Shown here: positions 11,355-19,314 of the stretch, one piece after another | Position numbering within the stretch: the first letter of the stretch is position 1 | Layout: every line of letters starts with the position of its first letter | Assembly: GCA_000613065.1 (NCBI GenBank) | Contig: CBZS010000341.1 | Span: 1-37,324, forward strand | DNA from: Richelia intracellularis | GTDB taxonomy: Bacteria; Cyanobacteriota; Cyanobacteriia; Cyanobacteriales; Nostocaceae | Reading direction: 5' to 3' | DNA: 37,324 nt | Notes under the pieces: model-generated | Seen by the model: only the letters and a program-made list of their open reading frames with translations | What the model was told of the DNA's origin: nothing | Database searches by the model: none | Made by a program: the position numbers and the translations under genes

Positions 11355-11775
11355 ATAAATTTTTTGTGCTTCTTCCCGTTTTTTTTAATTACCTTTGATA
11401 ATTTTTTCGCCAATGATGATTTCCATTTCATCCACTGCGACTTCATCGGGAAAAGGGAAGATATATTTGGCTTCTAAGTCTTGGTTAAACGGATTCTCAA
11501 AGCTTTGAGTAACTTCTGTACGTCCAATATTTCCAGCAATAGAGGTTTTAACTTCTGTATGCTTGAGAGGAAATGCCAGTTGTTTTCCTTCATAATCTTG
11601 AGTATATAATCCACCCAGGATATGTTCTGTATTAATTACTGTCATAATATAAGCTAGTAATTCCTATAATTAGTTGTGATATCCCTACCATAGCCAATGT
11701 GATCATCCTCTATCACCTAACCATTATTAGGAGTTTTCTTAGTAACTTGTAAAATATATAATTTGAAGTTTAGCA

Positions 11776-12797
11776 ATGACAGATTGTCAAGATTATTTTA
11801 CAAAAATTGCAAATAGTTGGAATTGAGAAAAGCTTTATAGAGATATTACTAATGCTAAGCAAAAAGTGACTGGTAAAAATAGAGGTATTACTCCCTTAGA
11901 AAAAGTTTGTTTGCGAGGATTATTATCTGGTTCGAGCCCTAATGAAATAGCTACGATTATCAGTAGAGAAACCAGGGGTGTAAGAGTCGATTTATTTAGA
12001 GGTTTATATCGTTATTTATAAATACTGACAGCAGATTCACCTAACTCTCTCAAGGATTGGAGAGATATTTATTTTTGGTTGCTAGAAAATTATAAGTATT
12101 TAGCCCAAGGTATTGATTTAATTATTAAAATTGTGGTTCTGTCCTTGGAAGGTTCTATTTGTGAACCCATTATTGATATAAAAGTTAGAAATACTGGCAG
12201 TCAACCAGCTTTTTGAAAACGTGCTAACTTTATTTTTCATTCTATTTGGACACTAAAAATTTGGGTATTTTTAGAGCCGGAGATTGATGCTGATTTAGAT
12301 GCCATGACTGAGACTGTTCCTGCTAGGGCAATGGCAAAAAACAGTAGACAACTAGACCCCATTTATAGGTACAGATTATCTTTCCCGAACCCGAAAAATC
12401 ACAATTATATGGAATCATTAAAAATCTCTCAATGTGTAGGCGGTCGCGATGTGGATTGGTTCACTTTTTATCCATATTTCCCCTACAATATTTGTGCAGG
12501 TGAAATATGGATAAAAATACTAAATTTTCTTCTTCTTATATTTATGATTTACAAATACAAATAGTTTATGATGAAGATAATAAATTAGTGCGGACTCCTC
12601 ATATCTTACTTTTATTATAAAATGATTATACTGATACAATTACGGAGAGGTTATTCTTTTCTAACCAACCAATAATATCTCATGATTTGCTGGTAATAGA
12701 TAAACTCAACGCTTATAGCCAGCGTAATCAAGAAATACTAGCGGCATTATCACAAATGGATGCAATTAAAAGTGAATGTTTACAACAAATATTTTAG
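11776..12797 (+). pseudogene. Degraded gene with HTH-like N-terminus, unknown family
   Basis: From the ATG at 11776 one frame gives MTDCQDYFTKIANSWN, a stop, then EKLYRDITNAKQKVTGKNRG and TPLEKVCLRGLLSGSSPNEI. The last block looks like an N-terminal helix-turn-helix seen in cyanobacterial signalling proteins. After further stops (YRYL*, QPAF*) the text continues with KRANFIFHSIWTLKI, DADLDAMTETVPARAMAKNS and GRDVDWFTFYPYFPYNICAG. A frameshift near 12505 leads into FSSSYIYDLQIQIVYDEDN, PIISHDLLVIDKLNAYSQ and a natural end at 12797. The whole is about 340 codons. The first stop sits where a Trp is likely. I cannot name the protein; the pieces read as one gene that decayed recently. Confidence 0.75.
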
Positions 12798-12937
12798 AAT
12801 TTTGTTCTATCTTTAGAACTCGTAATTATTAAAAAAATAGGGAGTCTTGTTTTATAGTAAGTAAAAATAGAATATGACAAAGTGGTTTGTATAATTCACA
12901 TACAAACATTAATTATCAATCCAAAATCTAAAATTAT

Positions 12938-13291
12938 ATGTCCTCAAGTCATCTCACCCTCAACTTAGTAGAAGGTTCTGTTTCCTTCAATTTTTCTCCC
13001 ACAGCAGCCAAAGAACTGAAAGTAGAGATAAATTTATTAATGGAGGGTTTAAGAGCGATCACTAACCACCAAAGCTCAGGTAAAATCAAAGCTAACCCCC
13101 AACCTCCTATGGAATATCAGCATACTGGGGAAGTTTTTCTAGAAATTTTTTGTAATCCAAATATTTGGTCTACACCTTTTGCTGCTAAAGTTTTAATTAC
13201 AATCCGTGGTACTAATATCCGCTTGACAACGGAAGCAGAATTAACACGGATAGTTGAGGATATTAACCAATATTTGGAGCAAAATACATAG
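12938..13291 (+). CDS. Hypothetical protein, 117 residues
   Basis: I do not recognise the family. It is an intact frame starting MSSSHLTLNLVEGSVSFNFS and ending LTRIVEDINQYLEQNT. There is no signal peptide or membrane segment. The sequence alternates short hydrophobic beta-like stretches (VFLEIFCNPNIW, KVLITIRGTNIRLTTEAELT) with a helix at the end, suggesting a small alpha/beta domain. It lies 140 bp downstream of the HTH-like pseudogene on the same strand and may be its former operon partner. The lack of stops while its neighbour has many suggests it is still kept, or has just lost its partner. Confidence 0.72.
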   Translation: MSSSHLTLNLVEGSVSFNFSPTAAKELKVEINLLMEGLRAITNHQSSGKIKANPQPPMEYQHTGEVFLEIFCNPNIWSTPFAAKVLITIRGTNIRLTTEAELTRIVEDINQYLEQNT

Positions 13292-13804
13292 CTACAATTT
13301 CAATACAATATATATTTTGCATTGACTGGAGCTAGGGTCTTACTGTAAATGGGCAAAGGGTAAAATTGCACCCTATTGCCTTAAAACAGTAAAACTTCTG
13401 AGAAATATTTAGATTGTATAGCTCAAGATACAAAACACCCCAAATTCACGAAAAGGAAAACAAAATTATCTTCATTTCAAGGTGCTAATTAAGGAGACAC
13501 TTTACTGAAAAATGCTCTGCTTATTATCTATTTCATAACTGAAATTACAGAAAATTATCGGTAGATATAAGCAAAATATTCAGCTTACAAGCCACGGAAA
13601 TAGAGATAAACATGGGAATAGTTTGAGGTGATTAACCCTGACACTTTTGTATTGAAGAGAAATATATGATTATTGCTCTATCTGACACAAATAGTAGTAA
13701 GAGATTATCCTTGTGGTAAATAAATTGAAGATCTGTATAGCTGATTTTACAGATTCTGCAACATACATATTCCCATTTGTCGCAAATTGCTTGAAAAGCG
13801 TATA
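13292..13804. other. Gene-free spacer between convergent genes
   Basis: About 510 bp without a recognisable gene, between the plus-strand 117-residue gene and the minus-strand DUF4327 gene. The only clear structure is the long hairpin at 13340-13392. The short ORF at 13713-13922 is in the wrong place and partly antisense to the DUF4327 gene, so I do not call it. Confidence 0.55.
13340..13392. terminator. Extended three-part hairpin, probable terminator or structured RNA
   Basis: TTACTGT (13340-13346) pairs with ACAGTAA (13386-13392). Inside it, GGCAA (13352-13356) pairs with TTGCC (13376-13380), and GGGT (13358-13361) with ACCC (13370-13373). The three nested stems form one long imperfect hairpin about 50 bp past the stop of the upstream gene. 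No strong T-tract follows, so it may end transcription weakly or stabilise the 3' end. Confidence 0.5.
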
Positions 13805-14041
13805 TCAATCGTTATCCCATTGCTCTCTACCAATTAGATCGGCAATACGATCGCGCAACAAAAAGTCACACTGCTCTAATTCACATTCAATGCAAGCCCA
13901 CTCTCTTGCTGGTATGTACTGACAAAGAGCATATATTGGCTGCTGGCGGCCAACCACTCCCTTTTGTACCAGTCGGCGTGCTTCATCCTGGATCACGTCC
14001 AAGGAAAAGTAATTGATCGTAGACACCGTATTCGCGCTCAT
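13805..14041 (-). CDS. DUF4327 family protein
   Basis: This small cyanobacterial protein matches DUF4327, whose function is unknown. The hallmark stretch is DVIQDEARRLVQKGVVGRQQ followed by PIYALCQYIPAREW and CELEQCDFLLRDRIADLIGR, ending EQWDND. I take the ATG at 14041 as start; the longer frame begins with a GTG three codons upstream (MKIMSANT) and has less support. The product is 78 residues, cytosolic, with two conserved Cys in the middle (ACIECELEQC). It stands alone, convergent to the 117-residue gene. It is intact. Confidence 0.9.
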   Translation of the reverse strand: MSANTVSTINYFSLDVIQDEARRLVQKGVVGRQQPIYALCQYIPAREWACIECELEQCDFLLRDRIADLIGREQWDND

Positions 14042-14410
14042 TATTTTCACTCACGAATTTATACGTAAATATAGTTCCCAAAATTTATGGAGAACAAACA
14101 TCCAAGAAACACACGTATTGCTAGCTTTTTGTAGTTTAGTATACGGAACTAATCCCATTTTGACGCTAACACACCTAAAATTATCTAAAGAAATGTTGAG
14201 AATGTCAATATTTGCTGACATATACTGTTTTTTTAGTCATTTCCACTATAACTACGAGGTCAATAAGTCGTTAATTTAACTGAACTCTATTTTTACATGA
14301 GTTGTGTAATATCAGTCATTTTAATTAGTTGATATTACGTAAGTGTGGTTTTTACTGGGAACCAACATTGAAATTGGGAACCAACACAACATTGAAATAA
14401 TGAAGAACAG
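14042..14410. other. AT-rich spacer with an inverted repeat and a short tandem repeat
   Basis: No gene is recognised. There is a 9-bp perfect inverted repeat GTAATATCA / TGATATTAC (14306-14314 and 14330-14338, 15-nt loop). Near 14356-14398 the phrase TGGGAACCAACA...ACATTGAAAT occurs twice in tandem, the second copy with a few extra bases. The region lies between the end of the GH3 gene and the start of DUF4327, both on the minus strand, so it should contain the DUF4327 promoter. Confidence 0.55.
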
Positions 14411-16021
14411 CTACTGAGCAAATAAATTGAGCAAGGCTATTTCTTGGGCTATGGGCATTTGTCCATAGGAAAAAACGCCTGGAGTTTCTGCCTGCATTAA
14501 GGGTATAAATTGGTTCCAGATGTAAGGACTACCATATACTACTAGTGCTTGCAGGTTGTCATCTGTTAACAGTTTTTTTAGCAATGTGGCTGCGGTTTGA
14601 TTGAGTCCGGCACTACCTCCGAAGGGATTTCCTCGGATAAACAGTTGTAGCAGAATTGGAAAATTCTCTTGTAAATTGATTGTTTGCAAACGACTGCCAT
14701 CACACATTTGGGTTTCATATCCCATGCTGTTTGGCAGACAAACTGCTGGCGCTAGATGGTTGATGTAGCTGCAGTTTAAGAGTTCATCAACCACAATGAG
14801 ATTGCGTAGTCCAGTAAACGTTTTTGTGGATGAGGAATTATTAACTTCTGTTGAGTTTATGAATTTGCCTGGAGATAGGGGTATGGAACCATGGGTAATT
14901 AAACTGTGTTTAACTATTTCTTGAGCGGTGGTGCGAGCCTCTTGAGTGCCAACTTGCTGGGTAAAGTTACTCAGCTCAATTTGATTGTGGGCTATTTTCC
15001 CTTTAGCTTGCCAAATACGCTCTACAGACTCACGAATCCGCGTTCGCGAAATTATACCACTTTCCACAGCCTTACAGACGGCGTTAATTGCCCCTTCGGG
15101 ATCAACAGTCATTAGTAAGATATCTGCTCCAGCTTCCACAGCCATTACTGGGGCTTCATTGCCTCCATAGCGGTTAGCGATAGCTCCCATAACTAAGGCA
15201 TCCGTGGTAATTAAGCCAGAAAACCCCAATTCTTGACGTAATTTACCAGTCAAAATTTTGGGTGAGAGGGTTGCAGGTAATTGATCGTCCCAAGCGGGGA
15301 TCGAGAGATGGGCACTCATCACCGTATCTACACCACTAGCAATCGCTGCTTGGAAGGGGGGTAATTCCACCTCAGCTAACCGACTTGTAGGGTGAGCGAT
15401 GGTTGGTAACTCTAAATGGGAGTCAATTGCCGTATCCCCATGGCCGGGAAAATGCTTGGCTGAAGTGAGTACAGGGTAATTTTTAGCACCATTAATAAAG
15501 GCGCAGATTAATTCCTTCACCTCATCCGTTGTCTCCCCAAAAGCACGGACATTAATTACCGGATTATCGGGATTATTGTTCACATCCACCACTGGAGCGA
15601 GTACCCAATTAATTCCAATACCTAAAGCTTCTTGAGCAATAAATGCACCCATTTGTTCGGCATAGTGCAGCCCCAACCCTGGATCTTGGCGAAAAATAGC
15701 AGCTAATGCCATTGGTGGAGGGAACCACGTTGCACCGCTAAAACGCTGCCCCACCCCTTCTTCAATATCAGCTGCAATTAGTAAAGGGATATTTGCCCTG
15801 TCTTGCAACTGTTCGGTTCTAATTGCCAATTCCCCTGCGCTAGCTCCGACAAAAATGACTCCCCCAATCCCCAAATCTTGCACCCAGTGGATTAATTTTG
15901 CTGCTGGTGCTTCCCAAGCAGGATATTGGATTTGATGATCAAAAAGGTAGCCAGAAGCCCGGACAACCACCATCTGGGCTACTTGTTGAGTCAAGGAAAG
16001 TTTATTTATATCAGGTAGCAT
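14411..16021 (-). CDS. Glycoside hydrolase family 3 (NagZ-like beta-N-acetylglucosaminidase)
   Basis: The first 340 residues form a GH3 catalytic domain: LTQQVAQMVVVRASGY at the start, AADIEEGVGQRF, ALGIGINWVLAPVVDVN, and the NagZ hallmark KHFPGHGDTAIDSH near residue 190, which carries the His/Asp pair used as general acid/base in NagZ enzymes. The nucleophile Asp is in TTDALVMGAI near residue 271. Such enzymes remove N-acetylglucosamine from cell-wall muropeptides during recycling. The roughly 190-residue C-terminal extension (to 536 residues) is absent from enterobacterial NagZ but usual in cyanobacterial homologues. There is no signal peptide, so it should act in the cytoplasm. The ATG at 16021 is the start; the frame is intact. 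Confidence 0.9.
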   Translation of the reverse strand: MLPDINKLSLTQQVAQMVVVRASGYLFDHQIQYPAWEAPAAKLIHWVQDLGIGGVIFVGASAGELAIRTEQLQDRANIPLLIAADIEEGVGQRFSGATWFPPPMALAAIFRQDPGLGLHYAEQMGAFIAQEALGIGINWVLAPVVDVNNNPDNPVINVRAFGETTDEVKELICAFINGAKNYPVLTSAKHFPGHGDTAIDSHLELPTIAHPTSRLAEVELPPFQAAIASGVDTVMSAHLSIPAWDDQLPATLSPKILTGKLRQELGFSGLITTDALVMGAIANRYGGNEAPVMAVEAGADILLMTVDPEGAINAVCKAVESGIISRTRIRESVERIWQAKGKIAHNQIELSNFTQQVGTQEARTTAQEIVKHSLITHGSIPLSPGKFINSTEVNNSSSTKTFTGLRNLIVVDELLNCSYINHLAPAVCLPNSMGYETQMCDGSRLQTINLQENFPILLQLFIRGNPFGGSAGLNQTAATLLKKLLTDDNLQALVVYGSPYIWNQFIPLMQAETPGVFSYGQMPIAQEIALLNLFAQ

Positions 16022-16345
16022 AGGAATTTTTGTTGCAGTGCTGAATATTGTAGCTATAACTACATATACATGTGAAGCTAGAACGACCTCTAGATTGCGT
16101 TAATTGCAGTTCAGTAGCGGCAGCAACACAAAGCCAGAGTATAGATGCAACCACTGCATTCCTGTAGTTCCCATAGTCGTATTGAAACAAATAATTTGTA
16201 GTCCCGTCTGTAAATTTATTGGCGAATTCCCTAGAGGGAATTGTGGTCAAATTTACGTAGTAGTGTAAAGACTGTTAGTTGGTAGAAATTTCTCCTCATT
16301 TCCTTCTCCTCCGTGCAATTTATAAGGTGAACTAATAGATATTTT
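16022..16345. other. Spacer upstream of the GH3 gene
   Basis: No gene is recognised. A short minus-strand ORF (to 16250) overlaps the GH3 start and resembles nothing I know. A tight palindrome AATTCCCT-AG-AGGGAATT is at 16225-16242. This spacer should contain the GH3 promoter. Confidence 0.5.
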
Positions 16346-16458
16346 TGCGTTCCTGAATCAGGGGATGATTTCACTAAATTTTCAACGATTTATCAATGGT
16401 TTATTAATGCTTTATCAATGGTTTCAAACGCTAATGCATCCCGCACTTATGCAACGCC
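16346..16458 (+). mobile_element. MITE copy C, 113 bp with internal expansion
   Basis: It starts TGCGTTCCTGAATCAGG (ends mutated from GGCGTTGC) and ends GCACTTATGCAACGCC. The duplication GATATTTT is exact (16338-16345 and 16459-16466). It is 22 bp longer than the other copies because an 11-bp unit TTTATCAATGG / TTTATTAATGC / TTTATCAATGG is present three times in tandem where the others have about one. It is intergenic. Confidence 0.9.
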
Positions 16459-16743
16459 GATATTTTTTTATTGGTATATCCCTAAGAATGAAGATTTAAG
16501 ATGTAGATTATAGGTAGTGATTTATTCCAAAGTGTTGAGAATTGGTGACTTAAGCATCAGGTTTTGAGAAACTGTAAATGGGACAACAGACATCAAGAAA
16601 ATCTATTCTAAGTATCTAATATGGGAGGTGCTTGTTTGGAAAATCGGAAAGTAACTCTTCACTTGTCCCTGCTTTCTGAAAAACATATTTCTAAATATTT
16701 ACAAATAGCCATTGTCCATTCCATTATTCACAACCAATATCTT

Positions 16744-17397
16744 ATGGATGTTAATCAACTAATTACTCCTTATGCAGGCGGAGAAAGAAACTTTAATAGT
16801 ATTTCTGGCGTTGCATAAGTGCGGGTTCAATTAGCGTTTGAAACCATTGAGAACTCGTTAAAAATTTAGTGAAATCATCCCCTGATTCAGCAACGCCGTA
16901 TTTCTTTACCTCAAGCCAACTTACAGGGATTTAAATTAGGTGGTGTTGATTTTGGTAAGGCTAATATACAAGGTGCCAATTTAGTAGGAGCAAATCTCAG
17001 TGGTGCTAATTTGAGTGAAGCAAATCTTAGCGGAGCAAACTTAGAAGCAACCAATTTAGTAGGAGCAAATCTCAGTGGTGCTAACTTAAATCAAGCAATT
17101 CTCACAGAAGCTAATTTGAACGAATCAGATTTGAGCGATGCACCTCTGAAAAAAGCAGATTTGAGCGATGCAGAATTATATATGGCATCACTCAGCCCAG
17201 CCGAGTTAGAAGAGGCTAATTTGCAGGGTGCAAAAATGAGTGGAGCCACAATGTGGAAAGCTAATTTGAAAGGAGCAGATTTAAGTGGTGCTGACTTGAG
17301 TGAGGCAAATTTAAGTGAGGCAAATGTCGCTGCTACGGATATGAGTGAAGCTTTTCTCACTGGAGCCATTATGCCTGATGCCAACATTCATAGGTAG
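16744..17397 (+). pseudogene. Pentapeptide-repeat protein gene broken by a MITE
   Basis: The ATG at 16744 begins MDVNQLITPYAGGERNFNSI, the usual start of a cyanobacterial pentapeptide-repeat protein. MITE copy D then interrupts it. After the element the same frame continues LPQANLQGFKLGG and A(N/D)L-type pentapeptides (GANLSGANLSEANLSGANL, KADLSDAELYMASL) to the stop at 17395-17397. Such proteins form a right-handed quadrilateral beta helix; functions differ and none can be assigned here. Element plus duplication is 99 bp, so the frame is kept, but this orientation puts a TAA four codons into the element (GVA*). The 3' part is otherwise open and could be translated only from an internal start. 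A 34-bp direct repeat (16976-17009 and 17051-17084) is 75 bp apart, a five-repeat duplication. Confidence 0.9.
16807..16897 (-). mobile_element. 91-bp MITE copy D, inside the pentapeptide gene
   Basis: It begins GGCGTTGCATAAGTGCGGG and ends CCTGATTCAGCAACGCC on the plus strand. The 8-bp duplication GTATTTCT is exact (16799-16806 and 16898-16905). It entered between codons Ser and Leu of the host gene and stops it at once with TAA. Confidence 0.94.
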
Positions 17398-17732
17398 TTC
17401 CTAGTTATCAAGGGAAATAGAAAGTGTACCAGCACCTAATTTTATACTTTCTGCATTGACTTATGAACGCAGATTCCGGTGAGTTTGGTAAGCCTTGCAC
17501 AAAGCAATGCGGAATAGATGGTACTTGACGCATATCTACTTCTAACTTAAAAAAAGATCGCGTCCAATATGAACTTGCCACTCCACAATCCTTGCGGACT
17601 TTGCCAACATCCCATCCCTAACACGAGGACTAGTATTGACAAGAGTCTCAGCTTCTTCCAAGTTTTATGCTTGAATTATCCATAATCCCATACCATCATG
17701 GGGAAAAAAGGGACCACAGCATAGGAATATTC

Positions 17733-17823
17733 CGCGTTGCTGAATCAGGGGATGATTTCACTAAATTTTCAACGAGTTCTCAATGATTTCAAACCCTAAT
17801 TCATCCCGCACTTATGCAAGGCC
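17733..17823 (+). mobile_element. 91-bp MITE copy E, inside the YciI-like pseudogene
   Basis: It starts CGCGTTGCTGAATCAGG and ends CACTTATGCAAGGCC, each end with one change from the consensus. The duplication is GAATATTC (17725-17732) against CAATATTC (17824-17831), one mismatch. This is the most worn pair of ends in the window. Confidence 0.88.
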
Positions 17824-17940
17824 CAATATTCCTTTTTCCTTTTATTCGGGAAACTAAGCTAATTGATTTTGGTCGTGTTCTGGATGAGCTTTTTATATTC
17901 ATAGCATTCTGGAACTGTGGCGACGACAACAGCAAATAGT

Positions 17941-19291
17941 TAAGGTGATTTTTGAAAAATAAATTACCAGCTAAAGCGATTGAATCAAGATATCCCATTT
18001 GGGCAACAGTGGATTCCGCTGTAATCTAGACTCGACTTGTTTCATAGCTTTCTTTGTTAGAGAAATCCCTTTTTGGTAAACAGTTTTACTTAAACTCAAG
18101 ATAGGATATAAGCCTTTCCAAGTCATACTCGAAGCCCAGGAAAGCATGACTTCAACATTAACAAGCTTCGCCCCCCCCATTCCAATGCTGGTCAAGAATA
18201 CCCCAACAACCCTCTATGGGATTGTATTTACTATGGTAAGGAGGATCGTAAAGCAATTGAATTGGTATATTTAGGAGATCAACAAACTCAACCATCCTTT
18301 TTTTTAATTGAGTTCTTACTCCACTACTTTCCGGACCATTATCAACTTTAATTTGTATCAGTTCGGTATCCTGCTTTTGTTCTGGTGTCATTGTCTTCCA
18401 CCATTGAATTAGAGTATCAACAATAAAATCCCTGGTTTTATAAGAACAACTACTAAAGTTAATATAGAATAATTGCCCACTATCTTCATCAAGAATGCCA
18501 CAGGGAGTATATTTTTCTGTGGATCCCATATCATGATCCTCAGCTTGATTGTCTCCTCTGGTTTTTCCACCACGAGAATAACCCCCGATATTAACCGTAC
18601 CTTTGCAATCCACGCTTAGTCCTTTGACTTTGAGGCTTGTTTGTTGATTGCGGCTCAAATTATTTGATGTTGTTGAAGATATGATCCGTTTGTGGAATTT
18701 TTTTTGAGGTTTGGCTTTTACTACTTTAGGAAGACCATAGCCCATTCGATTCAATACTTGTACCATTGTACTGGCGCAAGGCAATTGCTCCTGTCTAAAT
18801 CCCTGTTCGTTGAGTTTTTCTAGTGCGGATGTTGCTGTTAACCGGGTATAGGCTAAGGAAGTTTTAAATGTTGGTTCTTGTTGAGAATGATATTGTGCAA
18901 TTTGTCCCAGGGATAATGCCACAAAAGAAGAGGTTGTTTCTCCTGGCAACGCTTTGCTGTGCTAAAGGCTGATTGTAATCCCACACAGATTATCCCTGTT
19001 CTTTTTTCCGCTAACTCTAACTCTATATTTTCTCTACCTCAACCGAATACTGTTTGTGCTAAGCTTGCTTTACCTTGGGAATATTTCAACGTGATCTCAG
19101 GTTGAAAGCCCCGACGTTCTACTCCATTCATTTTCGATGCTGCCAACTGCAAGTCTTCTATTTGTGATCTTGTTAATGATTTGGGTTCCTCTGGTGGGTC
19201 TAGCATACTCCAAAATACTTGCCCCTGTTTTTTTACTCATCAACATTACATCTTACTTTCATTGGTAAATTCTTTCTTATAAATCACCTTA
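17941..19291 (-). mobile_element. ISAzo13-family insertion sequence, degraded
   Basis: The ends are imperfect inverted repeats: TAAGGTGATTTTTGAAAAA at 17941 and the complement of TAAGGTGATTTATAAGAAAG at 19291, both followed by an A-rich stretch and TTTACCA or TTACCA. The element is 1351 bp, about normal for the family, and holds a broken transposase. I see no target duplication. It sits two codons into the YciI-like gene. Confidence 0.82.
17971..19206 (-). pseudogene. ISAzo13-family transposase, degraded
   Basis: The reading starts at the ATG at 19206 with LDPPEEPKSLTRSQIEDLQL and KMNGVERRGFQPEITLKY. It then has an in-frame TGA in FG*GREN where the family has Trp (19039-19041), and a frameshift near 18950. 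From there a long open stretch carries QEPTFKTSLAYTRLTATSAL, VVKAKPQKK, VNIGGYSRGGKTRG, AEDHDMGSTEKYTPCGILDE, IQIKVDNGPESSGVRTQ and LYDPPYHSKYNPIEGCWGIL, a DDE catalytic core with motifs intact. A second frameshift lies in a run of eight C (18172-18179), after which LSWASSMTWKGLYPILSLSK and NPLLPKWDILIQSL finish the protein at 17971. Confidence 0.92.
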
Positions 19292-19314
19292 GGCATATGT
19301 ACCTTGGTTTAGAT

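Larger units (their letters stand above)
8096..11645 (-). pseudogene. VIT + von Willebrand A domain protein, broken by an IS, a MITE and stops
   Basis: Four pieces in order on the minus strand make one gene. 11645-11385 is the start of a VIT (vault/inter-alpha-trypsin) domain (MTVINTEHILGGLYTQDYEG, VTQSFENPFNQDLEAKYIFP). 11263-10486 finishes VIT and begins the VWA domain (DVVLLVDTPCSQYGGPLQQC). 9360-8953 completes VWA (NNLRASAGTEMLTGIRAAIN, VVLLTDGYIGNE). 8952-8096 is the C-terminal region (QLWGRYRIKELMNQM, TALTYQLLSQYRAFVAVSD). Such proteins are metal-dependent adhesion or scaffold proteins, often exported. Lesions are an early stop after EKIIKGN; MITE copy B; the ISKra4 element; stops near 8935-8950 and 8845; and a frameshift near 8210. 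The true C-terminus (SFTGKVIVTLRLLGN) ends at 8096. The MIDAS motif reads DTPCS, not the usual DxSxS, so the first Ser is lost. Removing the IS with one duplication copy joins KALNY to INNLRA in frame. Confidence 0.9.
17542..19296 (-). pseudogene. YciI-like protein gene split by an ISAzo13 element and a MITE
   Basis: The start codon (19294-19296) follows the HAD gene stop by 18 bp with CCAAGG before it, then the ISAzo13 element interrupts after two codons. Past the IS the minus strand reads LFAVVVATVPECYEY, then in a shifted frame HPEHDQNQLA, MITE copy E, then GIFLCCGPFFPHDGMGLWII and a stop, then NLEEAETLVNTSPRVRDGML and ARIVEWQVHIGRDLF, ending at 17542. The GPFF...G(M)GLWI...SLEEAE.LV...PRV..GM pattern is that of the YCII domain, a small ferredoxin-like fold with mostly unknown roles. 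Rejoined length is about 100 residues. At least three stops and one frameshift are present besides the two insertions. Joining across the IS is inference, because no target duplication is visible there. Confidence 0.65.

Noticed and set aside
14013-14279. 88-codon plus-strand ORF
   Set aside because: It overlaps the DUF4327 start and has no family resemblance; composition is that of AT-rich spacer.
16011-16250. 79-codon minus-strand ORF upstream of the GH3 gene
   Set aside because: It overlaps the GH3 start, has no ribosome site I can see, and resembles no known protein.
17091-17387. 98-codon minus-strand ORF in the pentapeptide gene
   Set aside because: It is the antisense shadow of the regular pentapeptide repeats.
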